From Krumholzibacterium sp965370495 (GTDB lineage Bacteria; Krumholzibacteriota; Krumholzibacteriia; Krumholzibacteriales; Krumholzibacteriaceae), in NCBI GenBank assembly GCA_965370495.1, contig CBDUUV010000109.1:1-7825 (forward strand): DNA of 7,825 bases, written 5' to 3'. Each line of letters starts with the position of its first letter. The stretch's first letter is position 1. The position numbers and the translations under genes were made by a program. Shown piece after piece: positions 1-6,172 of the stretch. The notes under the pieces were generated by a model that was not told where the DNA came from, searched no databases, and saw nothing but the letters and a program-made list of their open reading frames with translations.

Positions 1-312
1 ATATCCTATGAATTTGAAGATATCCAGGACCACGATCTTGCCCTGCGAGCGCAGGGTTTTAATCCTGTCCATCACATCAGACATGTCGTTCTGTGAAACG
101 ATTCCGTCCTTGTAACAGCTCCAGAATTTATCCAGTGTGTATTCGAGTTCTTCGCCGTACTTGGATTCCAGTTCCGGTTCAAGCGTGCCAGCAAGGGATC
201 TGCCCTGCTTCAGGTACAGCTGTTTCGCGATGCTGTCTCTCATGGATATGAGGGCCGCTACCGCGCAGATTACCAGAATCAGCAGGATAATGATCGTTCT
301 TCGGGTGGGCAT
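1..312 (-). CDS. Membrane-anchored protein of unknown function, C-terminus beyond the window
   Basis: I do not recognise this gene. It reads leftward with 104 codons visible and no stop before the window edge. It begins MPTRRTIIILLILVICAVAA, a basic N-terminus followed by one hydrophobic helix (about residues 6-23). This suggests an inner-membrane signal anchor with the rest outside the cytoplasm. The remainder is charged and probably helical: an acidic stretch near residues 44-60 (EPELESKYGEELEY), then a segment with FWSCY and DVMDRIKTLRSQ. Its ATG shares one base with the stop of the upstream hydrolase (TGATG), and a GGAGGA six bases upstream lies inside the hydrolase gene, so translation is probably coupled. 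The start is well supported; the function is not. Confidence 0.75.
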   Translation of the reverse strand, partial: MPTRRTIIILLILVICAVAALISMRDSIAKQLYLKQGRSLAGTLEPELESKYGEELEYTLDKFWSCYKDGIVSQNDMSDVMDRIKTLRSQGKIVVLDIFKFIGY

Positions 313-1184
313 CAGTGTTCCTCCGTTTTATTTTCTTTCAGCGTCCTGGTGAACCATTCAGATGTCATGACGATCGCTTTTTCCAGGCCATCTGTCGGCG
401 TCTTCATCGGGTGAGTGACACCGAATGTGTGCCCGCACCCATTTATGATTTCCATCCGTACCTCTGACAGGCGCGGATATTTTATCAATGATTCGGCTTC
501 CCGCAGTGTCACAGCGGCGTCCCGCCGGCCATGTATGATCAGGTGCGGACTCTGTAATTCCGATACCCTCCTGGGCAGATCATAGAGATCCCGGTAAGTG
601 TTGATATCCTCAAAGTACGCATAGTCGAGCCACAATGTATCTTTTGCCCTTTCATCCTTGAACTCGAGGCGGCCTGAACGCTTCCATTCCTTTTTTCTCC
701 TGTCGCTGTAACGGTCCAGTTTTGACAGGGACGACCAGGTGACAAGTGATGAAATTTCAGGGAAGCGTAACGAGACAAGTATCGATATTGCTCCACCGCG
801 GCTGTGCCCGAGAAGGCCCCAGCCGTTCCCGGCTGTTCGAAAAGGAAAATTCTTTGACCCTGCATATTTACAAACGGCCTCGAGGTCAGCTATCTCCCGG
901 CTGACGGTATTCGTGGCAAACTCTTTCGGGCGGGTTATCATTCCGGTTTCTTCGTCTGTACCATTATGCGAAAAACTGAATGTGAGGACATGGAACCCCG
1001 CGGAGGCGAGGCGTTCCGAGAGGTATGGAAAGAATCCCCACTGTTTGTACCCGAGAAATCCGTGAGATATGATGATCAGAGGCAGGGAGGCCGAAGGGGC
1101 AGTGGATCTCAGGTCGGCATGTATGACAGGAGCTCCGGGGGCGGTTATTTCGATCTTTTGTATTTCAGCGGCATATGTGTCCAT
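312..1184 (-). CDS. Alpha/beta hydrolase, serine esterase/peptidase-like
   Basis: This is a serine hydrolase of the alpha/beta fold, probably an esterase or dienelactone-hydrolase/S9-like enzyme; the substrate cannot be read from the sequence. Counting from the upstream in-frame ATG at 1205 (297 residues), it has the oxyanion-hole strand IIISHGF (44-50), the nucleophile elbow GHSRGG with Ser135, the acid strand LIIHGRRD with Asp229, and the GCGHTF histidine at His259. The full catalytic triad is present in order and at normal spacing. I place the start at the third in-frame ATG (1184, MDTYAAEIQK, 290 residues) because GGAG stands six bases before it; ATGs at 1196 and 1205 have poorer sites. 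There is no signal peptide, so it is likely cytoplasmic. Its stop overlaps the next gene by one base. Confidence 0.85.
   Translation of the reverse strand: MDTYAAEIQKIEITAPGAPVIHADLRSTAPSASLPLIIISHGFLGYKQWGFFPYLSERLASAGFHVLTFSFSHNGTDEETGMITRPKEFATNTVSREIADLEAVCKYAGSKNFPFRTAGNGWGLLGHSRGGAISILVSLRFPEISSLVTWSSLSKLDRYSDRRKKEWKRSGRLEFKDERAKDTLWLDYAYFEDINTYRDLYDLPRRVSELQSPHLIIHGRRDAAVTLREAESLIKYPRLSEVRMEIINGCGHTFGVTHPMKTPTDGLEKAIVMTSEWFTRTLKENKTEEH
319..324 (-). promoter_or_regulatory. Shine-Dalgarno for the leftmost minus-strand gene
   Basis: On the minus strand GGAGGA lies six bases before the ATG at 312, inside the last codons of the hydrolase gene. It fixes the start of the downstream gene and supports co-transcription of the two. 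Confidence 0.7.
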
Positions 1185-1287
1185 CCGCGTCTCCATTCCA
1201 TACATCCGTAGACAAAACCAGGAGATTTTCGGCAGCAGGGGTACTTCATGTGCGCAATATAGTCAATCGAGCCGGAAAATGCCATCC

Positions 1288-1316
1288 TTGCAAAGTGTAC
1301 TTCAGTGAAGTATCAT
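1288..1316 (+). promoter_or_regulatory. Predicted sigma70-type promoter for the five-gene operon
   Basis: TTGCAA (1288-1293) and TATCAT (1311-1316) are separated by exactly 17 bases. They match the -35 consensus at 4 of 6 and the -10 at 5 of 6 positions. Transcription would start near 1323, leaving a leader of about 25 bases before the GGAGG and ATG of the membrane protein gene. A palindrome fills the spacer. Prediction only. Confidence 0.5.
1298..1312. repeat. Palindrome in promoter spacer, possible operator
   Basis: TACTTC-AGT-GAAGTA is a perfect 6-bp inverted repeat with a 3-base centre. It lies between the proposed -35 and -10 boxes and overlaps the first two bases of the -10. The half-site GTACTTCA also occurs at 1241-1248, 56 bases upstream, in the same orientation. 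This position is typical for a repressor site, but no regulator gene is visible nearby. Confidence 0.35.
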
Positions 1317-1347
1317 CTCTACAGTTGGAACTGATGGAGGTGTGTCG

Positions 1348-2193
1348 ATGATGAAAAGGATCATAACCGGTATTCTGCTGACTCTGGTGCTCCTGGTTGT
1401 TGCCAGACAACTGTCAATGAATCAGCCCGAGGAAATAAGCGTTACCGGACATAACCTCAAGGTGAGCCATAGTTCGGTTTTTGAACAAGTCGGCGCAGGG
1501 GCCTCGCGGTTGGATCTCGATATCGTTCCTGCGGGTGATGAGATGCCCGGCAGCTGCCGGGGAGCTGAGATCATTTACACTGTCTCCGGAAACAGCGAAT
1601 CGATACGCGTCCCTATGGAAAACACAGGCGGGATTTCCTGGACAGGATATCTGCCTTCGATGGAGAAGGGAAACCGGGTCAGGTATTTTTTCGAGGTGGC
1701 CACGGGAGAAGACTGTATGGTCAGGCTTCCCGAAGAAAAGGACAGAACCCTTCTTGTCAAATACAAGGGAAAGGTCTCCAGCCTGGTGCTTTTTCTTCAT
1801 ATAATTTTCATGTTTGGTGCTTTTTTCTTCATGATAGAGGCCGCGCTCAGCGCTCTTGAAGTCCTGAGAAAGAAAGAGGGAAAAGGAGCCACCATTGTGA
1901 TGATCAGGTGGCTGATGTTTTTCACATTCGCCGGGGGATGGCCGCTTGGGTTCATACTCAATATGCAGAGGTTTGGCCCCGTGTGGGAAGGTTTTCCTTT
2001 CGGGTACGATATTACGGACAATAAGACACAGTTAATGTTCATTTTCTGGATCGTGACGATCTTTCTTTCATGGAGCAGTTTTACAGGACGAAGTGAAGAA
2101 AAAGACCGTTTGGGCAGGAAAGGTTTCGCGGTGGTTGTGCTGACGAGTTTTGTCCTCAGCTTCGCGATCTTTCTGATCCCGCACAGCCTTTGA
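1348..2193 (+). CDS. Membrane protein with periplasmic beta domain, family not recognised
   Basis: I do not recognise this family. The start is set at the ATG at 1348, seven bases after GGAGG; a GTG at 1342 is too close to that site. The product is 281 residues. One hydrophobic helix at 5-20 is followed by an extracytoplasmic region of about 120 residues. That region has beta-rich spacing (SIRVPMENTGGISWTGYLPS, then NRVRYFFEVATGED), reminiscent of an Ig-like/E-set domain. Four further membrane helices lie at about 144-168, 184-205, 227-246 and 260-278. The loop between the third and fourth helices holds a striking aromatic motif, GPVWEGFPFGYDITDNKTQ (210-228), that looks functionally constrained. 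It heads the operon, and dus follows after 16 bases. A heme or sensor role would be a guess. Confidence 0.8.
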   Translation: MMKRIITGILLTLVLLVVARQLSMNQPEEISVTGHNLKVSHSSVFEQVGAGASRLDLDIVPAGDEMPGSCRGAEIIYTVSGNSESIRVPMENTGGISWTGYLPSMEKGNRVRYFFEVATGEDCMVRLPEEKDRTLLVKYKGKVSSLVLFLHIIFMFGAFFFMIEAALSALEVLRKKEGKGATIVMIRWLMFFTFAGGWPLGFILNMQRFGPVWEGFPFGYDITDNKTQLMFIFWIVTIFLSWSSFTGRSEEKDRLGRKGFAVVVLTSFVLSFAIFLIPHSL

Positions 2194-2194
2194 T

Positions 2195-2201
2195 GGAGAG
2201 G
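2195..2201 (+). promoter_or_regulatory. Shine-Dalgarno selecting the TTG start of dus
   Basis: GGAGAGG starts two bases after the previous stop and ends eight bases before TTG at 2210. The nearby ATG at 2193 is in another frame and stops after eight codons. The TTG gives a protein that begins just before the conserved APMAG motif. Confidence 0.6.
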
Positions 2202-2209
2202 ATCCGGGA

Positions 2210-3211
2210 TTGGATCTGAAAAGCAGAAACAGGGATTATGATCTGTTCGCTTCGAGTCGTGTATGCCTTGCCCCTATGGCCGGTTTTTCGAACGCGCCTT
2301 TCAGGTTGATCTGCAGTGAATATGGCGCTGATTTCTGTGTCACGGAGATGGTCAGCGCTGACGGGCTGGTCCGTGGTGGAGAAAAGACTAAACGCATTTT
2401 TCAACGTATGGATGGCGAGGCTCCCCTTGGTGTGCAGCTCTTCGGATCGGATCCTGATATATTTGCGGAAGCAGCTTTGATCCTGGTCCAGAGTGCTCCC
2501 GCGTTCATCGATCTGAATTTTGGATGCCCTGTTAAAAAAGTTATCAGAAAGAACGGGGGTGCCGCCATAATGCGGGATCTTGCTCTGATGGAGAAGATTG
2601 TCAGTGCTGTTGTGGAAGCTGTCGATCTTCCGGTCACCGCAAAAATACGGAGTGGATGGAATGAAGCAGAGCAGAATTTTGTCGAAGCGGGAAAGGTGAT
2701 TGAGAACTCCGGGGCGGTTGCTGTTGTTATTCATCCCAGATACAGAGCGCAGGGGTTTACGGGAGAAGCGGACTGGAACCATATATCGAGGCTCAGGGAA
2801 GCTGTTTCGATACATGTGATCGCTAACGGTGATGTGAATAACGCGGATGATTACTTGAAAATCGTTGATGAAACCGGGTGTAGTATTGTTATGATAGGCA
2901 GGGGGGCGTTCGGGTGTCCATGGATATTCAGGGATATAAAGGATCGGCTTTGCGGCAGAGAACCTTCCCGGGTCTCGCTGGAGGAAAAAATAGATGTGCT
3001 TGAGCGTATTTTCAGGATGGAGATGGAGTGGAAAGGGGCGCGTGGCGGGTTGCTGGAAATGCGCAAGTTCTATAAATGGTTTCTGAAGGGCCATTCGCGA
3101 ATGAAAGATTACAGGCGCCGCCTGTCCGTGGCTCTGACGGAAGTAGAAGTTCTGGACATACTGACAGATCTCAGAGAGGAGATCGAACCGAAATGGAAAA
3201 GACCCGTATAA
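2210..3211 (+). CDS. dus: tRNA-dihydrouridine synthase, DusB-like
   Basis: This enzyme reduces specific uridines in tRNA to dihydrouridine with FMN and NAD(P)H in the cytoplasm. The 333-residue product has normal family length. It shows the N-terminal FMN-barrel strand LAPMAGFSNAPFR (20-32), the catalytic cysteine in DLNFGCPVKK (Cys106), TAKIRSGW with Lys145, VIHPRYRAQGFTG (173-185), IANGD (204-208) and the phosphate loop IGRGAFGCPWIF (229-240). The C-terminal helical tRNA-binding domain is present (about 255-325). Two motif positions differ from the common DusB forms: HPRYRAQ instead of HGRTRAQ, and RGAFGCPW instead of RGALGNPW. The start is TTG, chosen from the preceding GGAGAGG. The 3' end overlaps larB by 19 bases. 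The family is certain; the subfamily (DusB/NifR3-like) is less so. Confidence 0.93.
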   Translation: MDLKSRNRDYDLFASSRVCLAPMAGFSNAPFRLICSEYGADFCVTEMVSADGLVRGGEKTKRIFQRMDGEAPLGVQLFGSDPDIFAEAALILVQSAPAFIDLNFGCPVKKVIRKNGGAAIMRDLALMEKIVSAVVEAVDLPVTAKIRSGWNEAEQNFVEAGKVIENSGAVAVVIHPRYRAQGFTGEADWNHISRLREAVSIHVIANGDVNNADDYLKIVDETGCSIVMIGRGAFGCPWIFRDIKDRLCGREPSRVSLEEKIDVLERIFRMEMEWKGARGGLLEMRKFYKWFLKGHSRMKDYRRRLSVALTEVEVLDILTDLREEIEPKWKRPV

Positions 3212-3960
3212 AAGAACTGCTGGAAAAAGTGGCAAGCGGAAAGGTCAGCGCGGAAGAAGCCCTGGAAAAACTCAGGGTACTTCCATTCGAGGAAATGCAG
3301 TTTGCCAAGGTGGATCATCACAGGGCGCTGAGAAGGGGCGTTCCGGAAGTGATATTCTGTCAGGGGAAAACGGATGATCAGATTGTCGAGATCTCAGGTA
3401 AAATCATGGGGCAGGGGGTTGATCTCCTGGCTACGAGATGTGGAAGCGAGACATTTGCCAGGATTCGCAGCCGGCTTCCGGAAGCTGTTTACCACAGGGA
3501 TGCGTCGCTTTTTGTCGTTATACAGAACGATGTGAAGAGAATGGGCAGGGTGGCTATCATCAGCGCAGGCACTTCCGATATGCCGGTCGTGGAAGAAGCG
3601 GCTCAGACGGCTTATTATTTTGGATGCAATGTTGACAGGTTCAATGATGTGGGCGTGTCCGGTATTCACCGGCTTTTTTCGTGCTGGGAGGAAATCAGGA
3701 AAGCGGATGTGATCATAGTGGTGGCGGGGATGGAGGGAGCGCTTGCCAGTGTGGTGGCCGGAATAGCGGATGCTCCTATAATCTCTGTGCCCACCAGTGT
3801 CGGGTATGGCGCCAGCTTTGGGGGGCTTGCCGCATTGCTGGCGATGCTGAACAGTTGTGCCGGGGGCGTGACGGTAGTCAATATAGATAATGGTTTTGGA
3901 GCTGCCTATGCGGCAGCAGTAATCTGCAGGAAGATATACAGCACACGAGACGACAGGTAA
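3193..3960 (+). CDS. larB: LarB, pyridinium-3,5-biscarboxylic acid mononucleotide synthase
   Basis: LarB starts nickel-pincer nucleotide synthesis. It carboxylates the pyridinium ring of nicotinic acid adenine dinucleotide and cleaves the phosphoanhydride, giving biscarboxylate mononucleotide and AMP. The 255-residue product has the normal two parts: a helical N-terminal domain (1-115), with LLEKVASGKVSAEEALEKL near the start, and a PurE-like domain (118-250). Visible PurE/LarB motifs are SAGTSDMPVVEEA (124-136), VAGMEGALASVVAG (177-190), PTSVGYGAS (200-208) and SCAGGVTVVNIDNGFGA (221-237). Cys222 falls where the Lactobacillus plantarum enzyme uses Cys221 for covalent attachment to its substrate. 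The ATG overlaps the end of dus by 19 bases, with GAGGAG about ten bases upstream inside dus. LarC follows after 50 bases. Confidence 0.95.
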   Translation: MEKTRIKELLEKVASGKVSAEEALEKLRVLPFEEMQFAKVDHHRALRRGVPEVIFCQGKTDDQIVEISGKIMGQGVDLLATRCGSETFARIRSRLPEAVYHRDASLFVVIQNDVKRMGRVAIISAGTSDMPVVEEAAQTAYYFGCNVDRFNDVGVSGIHRLFSCWEEIRKADVIIVVAGMEGALASVVAGIADAPIISVPTSVGYGASFGGLAALLAMLNSCAGGVTVVNIDNGFGAAYAAAVICRKIYSTRDDR

Positions 3961-3998
3961 TCCGAAGTTTCGCTGTTGTCAGGCGGTCACCTGTATCT

Positions 3999-4003
3999 GG
4001 AGG
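3999..4003 (+). promoter_or_regulatory. Shine-Dalgarno selecting the TTG start of larC
   Basis: GGAGG, extended as GGAGGAGAGG to 4008, ends seven bases before TTG at 4011. It makes the TTG start more likely than the ATG at 4047, which gives the usual LarC N-terminus (MLIVDPAGG) but has only a closely spaced GGGAAG upstream. Confidence 0.55.
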
Positions 4004-4010
4004 AGAGGCT

Positions 4011-5258
4011 TTGAAAAAAAGAGGAAAAGAGAGCAGAGCAGGGAAGATGCTGATTGTCGATCCGGCTGGCGGCCTGAGCGGCGATATGTTTCTCGGTGGT
4101 CTTTTCGCGCTGGGAGTGAATCCGGGGGATGTGGAAAAGGCAGTGTCGAGCCTGCCCGGGCTTGAACCGTTCAAAATAGTTTTTGGACGCGTAAAGCGCA
4201 AAGGGATCTCGGCGGTAAGGGCCAGGGTTGTCTGCGGTGAAAGCGTAAAGTCACGGAATCTGAAAAAAATACTCTTGATGATCAGACGGTCGGGCCTCGA
4301 TCCGGAAATCAGGGAGATGGCTTCGAAGACATTCAGGATACTTGGTGAGGCCGAGGGGAAAATACATGGTGTGCCGACGGAAAAGGTGCATTTTCATGAA
4401 GTCGGAGCCGTCGATTCTATAGTGGATATAGTTGGAGCTGCCGCAGCTCTTTTCATGCTGGGGTGTCCTGCTTTGTATCACCGGCCTTTCAGGCTTGGTT
4501 GTGGTATTATGTCGATGTCTCATGGGAAACTGCCGCTGCCGGCGCCTGCCACGCTGGAACTTCTGGCGGGCAGGACGGTCACGATGACCGGCGATGAGGA
4601 AGAAATGGTTACTCCCACCGGGGCCGCGTTGATGAAAGCGCTTGCCCGGGAACTTCCCCTTTCTCTGTCTTTTGTCCCCGGCAGGGCTGTTTATTCGGTC
4701 GGCACGAGGGAAACCGGTCCAGGCCCGGGTATGTTACGAATGGTCGAGGCAAGTGGTGTGGCCGGTGATTCGACCGTTGTGGTGATAAAGACGGCGGTCG
4801 ACGACATGAATCCCGAGATCTTCGGGTATCTTCAGGAAAAACTTTTCGATTCCGGTGCACTGGACGTCTATATGACGCCGGTTCTCATGAAGAAAAACAG
4901 GCCAGGTACGCTACTGACGGTCCTTTGCGGGATTGCTTCCAAAGACGATCTGGTCTCCCTTATCTTCAGGGAGACGACGACATTCGGGATACGGATAAGT
5001 ATCGAGGAGAGGACCGAACTGGAAAGATGGATCGAGAGGGTGGATACTCCCTATGGGAAAATATCGATAAAATGCGGCCGTCTTCAGGGCGGTGAGATCA
5101 AGGCATCACCTGAATATGAGTCCTGTCGCAAAAGGGCGATACAGGCAGATGAACCGGTCAGCAGGGTCTACGACGCGGCCAGAACAGCTGCAGGAAGTGC
5201 AGAACCGGCCCGAAAACGGTTCAAAAACAAGTCTGCCGGAAGGAAGGGTCCGGAGTGA
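4011..5258 (+). CDS. larC: LarC, nickel-inserting enzyme of nickel-pincer nucleotide synthesis
   Basis: LarC is the last enzyme of the pathway, a CTP-dependent cyclometallase that inserts nickel into the bisthiocarboxylate mononucleotide. The product is 415 residues from TTG, or 403 from the ATG at 4047. The N-terminal part has VDPAGGLSGDMFLGG (16-30), VHFHEVGAVDSIVDIVGAAA (126-145), SHGKLPLPAPATLELL (170-185) and VTPTGAAL (200-207). The C-terminal nucleotide-binding part has TAVDDMNPEIFGYL (261-274), KKNRPGTLL (294-302), ETTTFGIR (321-328) and SPEYESC (366-372). Both halves lie in one uninterrupted frame, unlike the L. plantarum gene, where larC1 and larC2 are joined by programmed frameshifting. 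The lysine/arginine-rich tail beyond about residue 390 looks non-conserved. The last bases overlap the lipoprotein gene (GTGA). Confidence 0.95.
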   Translation: MKKRGKESRAGKMLIVDPAGGLSGDMFLGGLFALGVNPGDVEKAVSSLPGLEPFKIVFGRVKRKGISAVRARVVCGESVKSRNLKKILLMIRRSGLDPEIREMASKTFRILGEAEGKIHGVPTEKVHFHEVGAVDSIVDIVGAAAALFMLGCPALYHRPFRLGCGIMSMSHGKLPLPAPATLELLAGRTVTMTGDEEEMVTPTGAALMKALARELPLSLSFVPGRAVYSVGTRETGPGPGMLRMVEASGVAGDSTVVVIKTAVDDMNPEIFGYLQEKLFDSGALDVYMTPVLMKKNRPGTLLTVLCGIASKDDLVSLIFRETTTFGIRISIEERTELERWIERVDTPYGKISIKCGRLQGGEIKASPEYESCRKRAIQADEPVSRVYDAARTAAGSAEPARKRFKNKSAGRKGPE

Positions 5259-6004
5259 GAGCTTTTTTACCTGCTGTCATAATCTGTTGTCTGTTCATGG
5301 TTTCATGCGCGTCGAGGCGGCAGATCGGCGTGGCAGGAGAATATGAGAGGGTAATCACACACAAGGTTGATGACAGGGATACATGGGAATCCATCGCCGG
5401 GGAGTATTATGGTGACGAGGGGGCAGGTGTGGAGTTGGCTGTCTATAATGGAGGAGATCCCGGGGAGGATCCGTCCCCTGGCTCCGGTGTCAAGATTCCT
5501 TTCACGGGCCGTGAACTTCGCCGTTTCAACCGAAGGCTTTCCGCTGCCAGGGAGTATAACAGGGGGCTGGAACTGGCATCTAAAGGGAATTATTCCGATG
5601 CTGTAAAGAAGTTCCAGGAGGCGATCAAGGCAGCTCCGCCTTTTGCCGATGCAGCCTTTAATCTTGGTGTGGCCTATCAGAAACTCGGGCTCTACGGGAA
5701 TTCCGCGATCGTTCTGAGTGACCTGGTCATTAAAGAACGTACGAACCCGGATTATTTCTACGCGCTGGGTGTTTCATATTTTCATCAAAGAGATTTCGCG
5801 GAAGCAGAAAAGTCATTTCTTGCAGTTCTTTCCCTGGACCGGGCTCATCTCAAGGCGCTTTTTTCTCTCGCAGTCATCTACGAAAAAACCGAAAGGTTAG
5901 AAGACGCTGTCAGGTGCTGGAATCGATACCTTGACAATGCAGGGGATGGAGAGTGGGCAAGGGAGGCCAGGATTCGCCTCGATAAACTGCAGAGTAATCA
6001 GTAA
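5255..6004 (+). CDS. Lipoprotein with LysM-like domain and TPR repeats
   Basis: This is a predicted envelope lipoprotein of 249 residues. The N-terminus is a short type II signal, MRAFLPAVIICCLFMVSC, with the lipidated cysteine at 18; the lipobox (FMVSC) has an unusual Met at -3. A LysM-like module follows at about 34-83 (HKVDDRDTWESIAGEYYG to SGVKIPF), which may bind peptidoglycan. Four TPR-type helical pairs lie at about 98-131, 132-165, 166-199 and 200-233, the clearest being YNRGLELASKGNYSDAVKKF and ADAAFNLGVAYQKLG. These serve protein-protein contacts. The start is GTG, with AGGAAGG seven bases upstream, and overlaps the larC stop by four bases, so translation is probably coupled. A role as an envelope scaffold is inference; no link to nickel chemistry is visible in the protein. 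Confidence 0.88.
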   Translation: MRAFLPAVIICCLFMVSCASRRQIGVAGEYERVITHKVDDRDTWESIAGEYYGDEGAGVELAVYNGGDPGEDPSPGSGVKIPFTGRELRRFNRRLSAAREYNRGLELASKGNYSDAVKKFQEAIKAAPPFADAAFNLGVAYQKLGLYGNSAIVLSDLVIKERTNPDYFYALGVSYFHQRDFAEAEKSFLAVLSLDRAHLKALFSLAVIYEKTERLEDAVRCWNRYLDNAGDGEWAREARIRLDKLQSNQ

Positions 6005-6062
6005 AAGGGACTGGCCACCTGTCTGAAATCGAAACCATCCATAAAAAAACTCATATTAGGAC

Positions 6063-6092
6063 TTGCATAATATTATAATGTTATTATATAAT
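6063..6092 (+). promoter_or_regulatory. AT-rich promoter candidate upstream of the DUF302 gene
   Basis: The gap 6005-6172 contains an AT block with two perfect TATAAT boxes, at 6074-6079 and 6087-6092. The second has TTGCAT (6063-6068) 18 bases upstream as a weak -35 (3 of 6). It would start transcription near 6099, just before a perfect stem-loop. The first box has no good -35. The AT block also forms a hairpin of its own, so the TATAAT matches may be incidental. Confidence 0.4.
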
Positions 6093-6101
6093 AAAATGAT
6101 G

Positions 6102-6138
6102 CAAGACAATATGTAACCATATTGTCTTGGGATTTTTT
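6102..6138 (+). terminator. Stem-loop with T run: terminator or leader attenuator
   Basis: CAAGACAATATG (6102-6113) and CATATTGTCTTG (6118-6129) form a perfect 12-bp stem with a TAAC loop. GGA and six T residues (6133-6138) follow. The shape fits an intrinsic terminator closing the upstream operon about 100 bases after the lipoprotein stop. The stem is only one-third G+C and three bases separate it from the T run, so it may be weak. Its left arm shares CAAG (6102-6105) with an alternative hairpin, 6062-6105, so the two folds exclude each other. Confidence 0.6.
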
Positions 6139-6172
6139 AAGCATGTATAAGTTTTCGAAGAAGGAACATGAA

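Noticed and set aside
1256..1261. Minus-strand TATATT as a -10 box for the hydrolase gene
   Set aside because: No acceptable -35 lies at 16-18 bases; the nearby TTGACT on the same strand would need a -10 at TACCCC. A promoter must exist in this gap but I cannot place it.
2156..3235. Long open frame on the minus strand opposite dus (359 codons)
   Set aside because: It is fully antisense to a clear dus gene with all catalytic motifs, has low-complexity, non-family composition, and has no convincing ribosome site.
4956..4974. Inverted repeat CTCCCT/AGGGAG inside larC
   Set aside because: A short 6-bp stem within conserved coding sequence, with no T run or gene boundary, is expected by chance.
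4011..5258. Possible frameshift or split larC
   Set aside because: All N- and C-terminal LarC motifs are in one frame with no internal stop, so the gene is intact.
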